Of a stretch of 64,000 nucleotides of DNA, positions 53,521 to 61,300 are shown piece by piece (position 1 is the first letter of the stretch; every line of letters begins with the position of its first letter). Source of the stretch: Balanoglossus misakiensis (lineage: Eukaryota > Hemichordata); the NCBI GenBank assembly GCA_040954595.2, contig CM082586.2:3038001-3102000 (forward strand), written 5' to 3'. The position numbers and the translations under genes were made by a program. The notes under the pieces are model-generated. The model saw only the letters and a list, made by a program, of their open reading frames with translations, was not told the DNA's origin and ran no database searches.

Positions 53521-53562
53521 TATGAACTTTGATAATTCAGGCAAAAGCATAAGGCTACGTTA
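53521..53562 (+). other. Upstream ORF of the LRAT-domain gene
   Basis: An ATG opens a 13-codon frame ending in TAA 42 bases before the main ATG. It would lie in the mature 5' UTR if the acceptor at 53412 is used, and could lower translation of the main frame. Confidence 0.45.
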
Positions 53563-53604
53563 ACCTTAATAACTCTTTTTGGAACTTAAGTATATATTTT
53601 CAAA

Positions 53605-54048
53605 ATGGGCAATATTAAGCTGAAAAGCTTGAAACCGGGCGATGTCTTGGAAATTGACGGGATCCCAGGGCATAATTTTGTGCCACATTGGGCCGTGTAT
53701 GTCGGCGACGGTGATATTGTCCACTTCACTAAGGAGAAAATAAGAACAGATGATCTGAGGCTGCTCAGCAAATCTCGTTCGTTCGGGGTCAAGGTGCGGA
53801 ATTGCCATGACAACAAGTGCCAGCCGAAAGAATGGGACGAGATCGTCGACTGCGCTCGCGGGCAGGTGGACACGGAGTCTGCGCAGAAGCAGTGGAGCGG
53901 ATGCAAGGAGTTCGCCATGTGGTGTCGCTATGGAGACTTCATCCAGAACAACGTGGAAGCAGTCGCCGATATGAATGTGGCGTGTTTCTCAGACAACGAC
54001 GAAGAGGAGGAAACAGACACAAGACTGCTCCATGACGCATTCGAATAA
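53605..54048 (+). CDS. LRAT-domain protein, LRATD (FAM84)-like
   Basis: A 147-residue protein of the LRAT/NlpC-P60 fold, whose members include lecithin:retinol acyltransferase, HRASLS phospholipase/acyltransferases and LRATD proteins. KPGDVLEI (10-17) opens the domain. PHWAVYVGDGDIVHF (27-41) carries the two family histidines H28 and H40. QWSGCKEFAMWCRYG (96-110) carries the candidate catalytic C100. The WCRYG ending is most like LRATD1/2, but those have Ser where this protein has Cys, so this one may be an active thiol enzyme. No C-terminal hydrophobic anchor is present; the tail (129-147) is acidic. The ATG has a strong context (A at -3, G at +4) with an in-frame TAA upstream. The coding region is intronless and more GC-rich than its flanks. 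It points toward the gasdermin-like gene (convergent). Substrate unknown. Confidence 0.85.
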   Translation: MGNIKLKSLKPGDVLEIDGIPGHNFVPHWAVYVGDGDIVHFTKEKIRTDDLRLLSKSRSFGVKVRNCHDNKCQPKEWDEIVDCARGQVDTESAQKQWSGCKEFAMWCRYGDFIQNNVEAVADMNVACFSDNDEEEETDTRLLHDAFE

Positions 54049-54250
54049 GAAAAACTAACACCCGCAAAGTAAATTTTCACGAACTTCTTTCACCACGGTT
54101 TTAATTACATGTAGGCCTATGTCCAAAAACATCTGTTGTCGACAAGTGCTGGTGGTCGGTGGAGAGCTGAGGGCAGTGGTGTGACCTTTGACACCGAAAG
54201 TGTCGTGTCAAGGAGTGAATTATAGGCTGAAACAAACACTTATAACCACA

Positions 54251-54256
54251 AATAAA
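54251..54256 (+). terminator. Poly(A) signal of the LRAT-domain gene
   Basis: AATAAA about 200 bases after the stop codon, followed by a T-rich stretch. A second pair of AATAAA (55700 and 55704) before GT-rich sequence could serve a longer 3' UTR. Confidence 0.55.
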
Positions 54257-55998
54257 TAATTTTTTGCAGGGTTTACAATGGACAGGCGGGCAGTGCACGT
54301 GTGATGTGACACGCAGCAAGCGATTCCCTCCAAACTTCAGAACTCAAACTCGGTGCCTAGATCATCACGGTGTTGTATTAATAGGTCACTGATCTGAGTA
54401 GAATCATTTGATTTCTGGAGAACAGTCTGCATAAATTTCGAGGGGAGACCATAAAAGAAAAGGGACATGGGTCAGTAGCCGTTCTGTAGAGCAAAGGTAA
54501 ATCTATAGATGAATTTAATCAAATTCAGTAGCCTGCAACGAAAGCCTACTGTGTAGCCTGGCCATGATCACGTGGTGGCGCAGAATTTGTAAAGAGACTT
54601 TCACATACACACGTGTACATTGAATGGCAGACTTTAGTGAAAATGATTTAAAATTATATAATCGACCACCAACTGCTGAGCGGAATTCCGACTATACATA
54701 GCTTTAGTACCCTGTTTTATCGTGTAAACACAAAGAGAGCTGAAACCGGCGCACTAGTATTTTATATGCGGTTTAATTACGGAAAGACTATCACAGAAAT
54801 AAAAGGCTTATATGTAGAAAAGTTTTATAGTAGGGAGTGTGAAAAATACTGAAATGTAGACTGTTTTTAATTTTAAGTATAGACGGAGATCAGGGGTTAC
54901 CATGAACATTTTTGACTGGGAGTATACTGAGGCGGCCAAATTCAAAATGGCGGTCACACTTTGTCTTCACTCAATCAGAAAACTAAATATTAAAACTGTT
55001 GATTAAAAAAACCAAATAGCCTGTACCGTTTTAACTTTGGATGGTAACGCTATAGTTTGAATATTGTAAGCAAATGAAATACTGTATACGATTTTCAATT
55101 TTTTTTTCTCAAAGTCTACCAATGGTGCGTACATTTTTCTATTTTGATAATATTTATTATTTTTTTTTTGTTATTTTAAATTACAGCTTTATGCCTGCTA
55201 CAGCCTCTGTATTTTTGTTGCAATATTTTTTTTTATAGTTTCAATGCTGTCTAAACATAACATTTATGTGATATTCTATAGACGTGGCAAGTCGAATGTG
55301 ACGCGAAAGTGCAAGCCCCGCACTAAACCCGCAAACGACTACACCATGTGTCATTATACAGTCCAAGACAAATTACAGCCATTTTCATCTGATTTTAAAA
55401 TAGACTTTAAACGTTCTTTATGCTATGATTACATTGGTTATATTAATATTATTCAGCTATGACATTTCCAGAATCAACAGCTGTTACAGACATCAGCCAG
55501 TGCCATCTTTTCAACCGTTTAACGCAGCCACGTTGTTCCAGACCCTCTGCAATGTAATCCGTCAGGATCATATTCACATTATGTTGCGATATAAAACTGA
55601 TGTATTGCAGTTTCCAGGAGGTAATCTCTTATTCTACCTGTGGTATTTTATGTTTTCGGGACCTGTCCTTCCTGTGGTTTTCGATGTATGACCTTACCAA
55701 ATAAATAAAATCATTAAATTGTTCTGTCAATGCATTTGTTTGCTTCTATTGTACAGCAGCATAACAATGTCCGACATTTTGCCTGTTCTGTATTCCGTTC
55801 AAGACTTTTGACTCAAACAACAATGGTTAACTTTTTACCGGCGAGGGGTGACGTCCCCGGGCAAACCTTAGCCTTCTCAATGTCCATTAGACAATGGGCT
55901 ATGGTTTAGCTTGGCCGGGGTCTTGACCCTGTGTTTATACTTTTTGGGTCGAAATGATGCAAGGGAGTTGGTTGCAAGAAAGTGTAACAACCTTCACT
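54257..55998. other. Convergent intergenic region, no gene seen
   Basis: AT-rich, with several T runs near 55100-55240. A GGCGGCCAAATTCAAAATGG stretch at 54931-54950 recalls the YY1-type palindrome at 15310. Open frames (54101-54319 minus, 55244-55691 plus) have no recognisable similarity. The AATAAA pair at 55700-55709 on the plus strand is the only gene-related signal. Confidence 0.7.
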
Positions 55999-56004
55999 TT
56001 TAAT
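55999..56004 (-). terminator. Candidate poly(A) signal of the gasdermin-like gene
   Basis: ATTAAA on the minus strand, 47 bases after the TAG stop. This is the commonest variant of AATAAA. Confidence 0.45.
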
Positions 56005-56050
56005 GCTAAATTTCACAATTAAACAACTAGTCGCTTAAAGTTGACTCGCA

Positions 56051-56836
56051 CTACGAAAATGCTTCGTTGTCGTATTCCTGGCAATTTAGTTCCTCCATTG
56101 GGGGAAGATCGTAGAGCCAGTCCGCTTTGCGACCCGTCTTCGTCGACTCTCGCGCGTCTCCTAACGCGCCGTCGCTTAGCAACCCAACTTTCAAGTAGTT
56201 GAAACCCACCGGAGTCCTCTCTGGGAAATTGGTGACGTTTTCCACCGCCCCGACTCTGGTGATAAGGCGGAGATTCTTCGCTGAATAGACCTCGTTGATG
56301 ATGTAAATGTGTTTGGCCTCTCGGAGGACGGGGCACCACGAGCGATTCACCACCAACCGCCCGACGTTTTCAGGAATGCATAGAAAACTGATGGCTTTCT
56401 CCACCTCACCCGAGTCGATCTCGATTGTCTTCCGAAGACCTTCCCTGAGATCCGATTGTTTGTACCTCGCTGTTTCTGCGCACCTCTCCCTTTCTATTTG
56501 CGCATCTTCGAGATAATTTAAAATCTGTCTGTCCACTGCCCCCGGCATTAAAATCTCTCCAAGTTTTCCGATGTACACGTATGTTGGACATTTTCTTTTG
56601 ACTTTATCTACCAGTTTTTGTCTTCCCTTGGCATACACGGAAAGCAGATCAAATTTCTCGGCAAAATTTAACGACGGCACGGCGATGACATGTCTCCCTA
56701 GCAACTGCCTCGCCGCGTCCTCTTGAATTAGGCTCCACGCCAGACCGTCGTCTGCTTCGCTGAATTTGTCGTAAACTTTGTGTTCCATAATTGAGATCAC
56801 AGTTGTCAGACCATAGGATGGAATCGTGGTTGCCAT
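56051..56836 (-). CDS. Gasdermin-like pore-forming protein, compact, single exon
   Basis: A 261-residue protein matching the gasdermin pore-forming (N-terminal) domain. Gasdermins oligomerise into membrane pores after release from an inhibitory C-terminal part and cause lytic cell death or cytokine release. Family-like segments in order: RQLLGRHVIAVPSLNFAEKF (43-62) with LLSVYAKGR (64-72); CPTYVYIGKLGEIL (83-96); and the later strands HIYIINEVYSAKNLRLITRV (176-195) with FPERTPVGFNYLKVGLL (204-220). A 40-residue N-terminal extension precedes the first strand. After the domain only about 35 residues remain, so the large helical repressor domain of vertebrate gasdermins is absent. The ATG context is excellent (ACCATGG) and an in-frame TAA lies upstream. 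The gene is intronless and GC-rich relative to its flanks. It is convergent with the LRAT-domain gene and in tandem with NAPRT. The family assignment rests on motif spacing, not on a search. Confidence 0.7.
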   Translation of the reverse strand: MATTIPSYGLTTVISIMEHKVYDKFSEADDGLAWSLIQEDAARQLLGRHVIAVPSLNFAEKFDLLSVYAKGRQKLVDKVKRKCPTYVYIGKLGEILMPGAVDRQILNYLEDAQIERERCAETARYKQSDLREGLRKTIEIDSGEVEKAISFLCIPENVGRLVVNRSWCPVLREAKHIYIINEVYSAKNLRLITRVGAVENVTNFPERTPVGFNYLKVGLLSDGALGDARESTKTGRKADWLYDLPPMEELNCQEYDNEAFS

Positions 56837-56881
56837 GGTAAAACGGACACCGTCCCAGATTACCAGTAATAGCCCAGGAAT

Positions 56882-56893
56882 TTATCCCATCAT
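56882..56893 (-). other. Minimal upstream ORF before the gasdermin-like start
   Basis: ATGATGGGATAA, 46 bases before the main ATG: a three-codon frame with two start codons. If transcribed it could dampen translation of the pore-forming protein. Confidence 0.4.
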
Positions 56894-58115
56894 CGCTTTT
56901 TGAAATACATGAATCCAACATGAGATGTTGTCAGTCGCGGTTCTGTTCATCAAAGATCTCACGCAAAATGGAACAATATGTTCGCGTCAGTCATGACAAA
57001 TGCGGGCAAATAGCCCGGATGTTTCCAATAATGGAGCCGCGCTCTTGAACATTGCGAAATAGACGCGATCTTGACGTAAGCAAAAAACCCGTCAAATTTA
57101 AAATTTCGATTTTGGTACCCGGAATTACTCTTGCTCTTCTGCTTTGAACGAGACGCTGATGAGATATCATAAAAGTTTTCACATTTCAACGCTAGGTGGC
57201 TCTTTTCACGCATCATGAATATTCAAACCACGCAACCAGTCACTCACTGGTCGTAGGTGTTATATGGTTTTCATTCTCGCACGTGGAGTGACCGTGATTC
57301 TCGGAAGAAATTTGTCTTTTTATTATTTTTAACAGTCTTGAATACCATGTACTGTCATTGACATACTCATGCTAATGTTACATTCAGACAATCTTCATAG
57401 CATGCAGACAAGGTATTTTTTGAGAATTATGAAAAAACATTAAAAATGATTAAAAAAAAATGCTAAAAAGTAAGTTTCCAGATACTGATCATGTAGGGGA
57501 CAACTATACATAGATACACACATGATTTGAATCCCTAATTTCCAGAATAATCTAAAAGAATATTTACAATGTCATTATTCCTTTGAAGTTGGGACATATT
57601 CTACACCAGAAAATACATTTTTTGTTATCTTCTATTATTTGAAAATTCATTTGAAGATACACCAACTAGTAAAGTATCTCTTATTGTACATAATCATTGT
57701 TATAATCAATATGCCCAATTGCATATCTACGAATTTAACAAAGTTTAGCTCTGTCAGGTCACAACCCTGATATTGGACCCCTGTCGATGAATTATCTCCT
57801 GCAACAACACAGACTTTCTTGGTCACATTAGAATCACCTTCAGCTGATGTCCCATACACTTCTTAGTTAGTAAATCTTCATGAGACTTGAGACGATGTGA
57901 ATAATCAAAACTTCAGCTGGAACCGGGACGAATGCGACAACAAAGAATCGAGTATGGTGCCTTTGAAGTCCAAAGCTTTCCAGAGTAGAATGGCTGCATG
58001 GAATTTTCAATCCGATGATTGGGGACCCATTGGCAAAATTCATTTATAAACTTCGAATATAAAGAAATTGTTGGTATTTTTCACGAATAAATTCCTATTT
58101 ACATTTTCTAAAAAA
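56894..58115. other. Region between NAPRT 3' end and gasdermin-like gene
   Basis: About 1.2 kb that should contain the gasdermin-like promoter and the NAPRT cleavage site. No TATA box is evident. The part from 57300 to 58100 is AT-rich with A runs. A 70-codon minus-strand frame at 57647-57859 has no recognisable similarity. Confidence 0.65.
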
Positions 58116-58136
58116 GTTCTCTCTGTGTGAGGCTAT

Positions 58137-58142
58137 TTTATT
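58137..58142 (-). terminator. NAPRT poly(A) signal
   Basis: AATAAA on the minus strand, about 115 bases after the NAPRT stop codon, a normal distance for a short 3' UTR. Confidence 0.7.
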
Positions 58143-58255
58143 GCAGCATGTCAAAATTTGAAGTTGATGAGATGACACTGAAAATAACTTGAAGGTGTCA
58201 GTTGAATTATATTTCTGATATCCCTGTATGTCATTGTCGTAATTGCCATTTTCCT

Positions 58256-58333
58256 TCAATAAAGTTCCCCGATGGGAGCATTCTCCAACCACAAATCGTG
58301 CAGGAATTGATAAAGATCTGCTGTCACAGAAAC
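58256..58333 (-). CDS. NAPRT: NAPRT exon 14 (last)
   Basis: 78 nt including TGA (58256-58258), after acceptor TTGTCCACAG. It encodes [15 protein letters not shown] and ends GELY. Confidence 0.93.
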   Translation of the reverse strand, partial: VSVTADLYQFLHDLWLENAPIGELY

Positions 58334-61300
58334 CTGTGGACAAAAAAGAAAACAAAAACCTGTAATGGATGTAGAAAATCTCACATGTCTACAAATGATA
58401 TGAAAACTAGGCTTACAAGTAGTCGAATAGAGTCTCTATTAGAATATAAATGTGTGTTAGGATTATCATTCATTGGAATAAAATTGGAAATTCCAGGTAA
58501 AACATGTACCTTGTATGGTGTAGGATTGAGGGCTCTTTTATGGTCAGCTCTCAAACTTGCTAATGATTTCTCAGCCATGGCTCGGATCTCTTGCAGGGAC
58601 TTCAATGATTCACAAATCTGTCAACACAAAAAAAATGAATCACTTCAAAATCCGATACTTGTTCAATATTCATCAATGACCAGAATATTTCATAAAATGC
58701 ACAGTCCTAACACTAACCCTTTCACCCCCAGTTCCCTCTATAGGTCCAACCTTCCCATAGAAAACAATGGGTTTGGACTGGACCATAGTGTCGAAAGGGT
58801 CAAGTCAGTACCTCCATGCACTGGCAAAGCCATTCGGTCTAGCACTGGTAGACTGAGAACGAAATCTCTTGAAAAGAACCCTAGTTTGGCATTACACCAT
58901 ATAATCAAACACACCTACCTTGCCATTTTGCCAGCACACTTTCAACAGTGGTTCCACCCGGGCAGGAATTACATAGGCACGTTTTGATTCCTGTGGAAAC
59001 ATAACATTTACACTTAAAACTTCCGTCGTTCTATTGATAGGGTTGATAACATAAATAGTTCAGCTCACAAGGCTGGATGGACTCACCTCAAAAGGATGTC
59101 TACATAACATCTTCTGACCTGCAACTGGTGGTTTCTCATCCACCCTCTGCATCAAATCTACTAATGCATGTCCTGTTGGATTAAAACAAGATTCTAGTTA
59201 CTGGAACAGTCAAATTCCAACATCAGACCACAATACACATTATTTTCCCCGACAACCATTTAAAAGATATTTTGGAATTACCAAATAAACATAAAATGAT
59301 CTGTTTTCTATTGCAAGCATATTCACACACCATAAGTTTATTTCAAATCTGAAAATATCAAAACTGTTACTCGGGCTAAATGTTCTCCGGCTAATCGGCC
59401 AACTTACCATCATTTCCATATAATCTATACACGTCTTTTTTCCCGGGAAGAGTCATCTTTTCCATGTCGTGACTCAGTTTCATCCTGGCCTTACCGTTCA
59501 CTTCAACCAGCTGCAGGAAAAGGGGGACATGTTGCATGAAATACAATACACTGTAGTGCCCAATTCCTACCAAATGGTTAAATATTCAGTCAACTGATGA
59601 AATGAATGTACACACAATACAGTCAAGATAAATATTACTGCATTTGAAGCAGAACAGCGTACCTTGAAGACACAACCAAGAGCTGGCTGTCTTTGACATG
59701 TTACCAGATGAGTTCCAATACCATATGTATCTATAGAATGACCCTATGAATGGGAAAAAATAAAATCAATTAGACGGACAACATGGAGTTCTTTTTGGGG
59801 TATGTGTCTTGAAATTGGGAGAACCTTGTAACAGATGCCAAATGAGCACAGCTGTACCTACCTGTTGATTTAGTGAATGTAATGTTTCTTCGTTTATATC
59901 ATTGCTGGCAACAATGCTCATGTTAGCAAACCATGGAATGTCATATCTATAAAAGATAGGGAAAATAACATTAAGAATAAGGTCTATTGCATTTTTGCAC
60001 ACTTGAAATGATATCAAGCTCACTACAGATATGTAGATCGATATTGATTATGAAACAATGATAAATTAATTTCCCACACGTAGAAGACTTCGACTTACTT
60101 GTTGGCAACATCTTTGTAGATCTTTCTTGCTGAATTTGAGAGGTAGGCCAGATCACCACTGTCCAGACGGATACCCAAAGCTTTGTAACCGAGGTCATTG
60201 AGAGCCAAGGCAACAGCACAGAAATTGGGAAGACCACTCCTGAAAAGAGAATTCAATTGTTAACTGCATAAATAAAGGATTAACAATTTTACATGGACAC
60301 ACTGTTTCAGTTTACATGTACATATAGTTTATGTCAGTTGATGTCTTTATTGGGGTGATTCACTGCAAACCTCATTGTCACAACCGATGTCTCTCACCTG
60401 AGTACATCGTAAGTGTCCACCAATGCTAGAAATCCACTGGGGAACGCCGTGGCGTACGAAATAAAAGCGGCCAATTCACCCTCGTGCGCTTCATCTTTTA
60501 AAAACCCCAACAATCCCTCGATCTTCCCCAGCCAGGCTTGACTCATGGCCGTCAGGTCGTGCAATTGGTCCCTGTGCTCTGCATGGGGCAGCAGCTGTAA
60601 AGTGACCAGATGGTTGAAATGTTACAGTGTTGCAATGTGTCACAGTTTACATGTTACACTGTTGCAACGTGTCACAGTTTACTTGTTACAGTGTTGCAAT
60701 GTATCACAGTTTACCAGTATGAGTGAGTGTACCCATGATATACCAGTGTCTTCCACTGCTGCTATTGATGTTAGATGCATCCTGCGTGGTGACAAAATTA
60801 AACATTATCCTGCACTCCTTTCTGATGAATGAAAGCATCATGCCAGGCTGCAAATATAAAGGGAAAAGTCACCAGGATTCAAGTTTTTGTTGGATGACGG
60901 CGACTTTGTCCCTTTAAATGAAGCTAGCAGTTTTGTCCCTTTAAAAACTGGCCAATTTCTGCATTCTTTGGCAATATTATGGAAGGCTGATGCACCTGAA
61001 AATAATATGACATTGTAACATTACGAGATTATATTTTTACCATTGTGACATTACCCACATATTGAAAGTACATTATATTTATTACCGGTATGAGGCACAG
61101 AGCTGCAGTCTCTGAGTAAAGTTGATGTGTGTACTTGCAGAGTAGACAGGGAAGCTGTGTAACATTACATTACCCGTATCCCTATGCTTGAACATAGTGT
61201 ATTTTTATCTCAATTAAAAGAGATCATCAGATCCAGTCAAGGGACAGTGATACTGGACTGAACAAGATAGACATGGAGATGATTTCTGGTGGAAAGATCG

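Noticed and set aside
58202-58987. Plus-strand open frame of 261 codons
   Set aside because: It is antisense to NAPRT exons 12-14 and their introns. Its translation has no family likeness, and the opposite strand is clearly coding.
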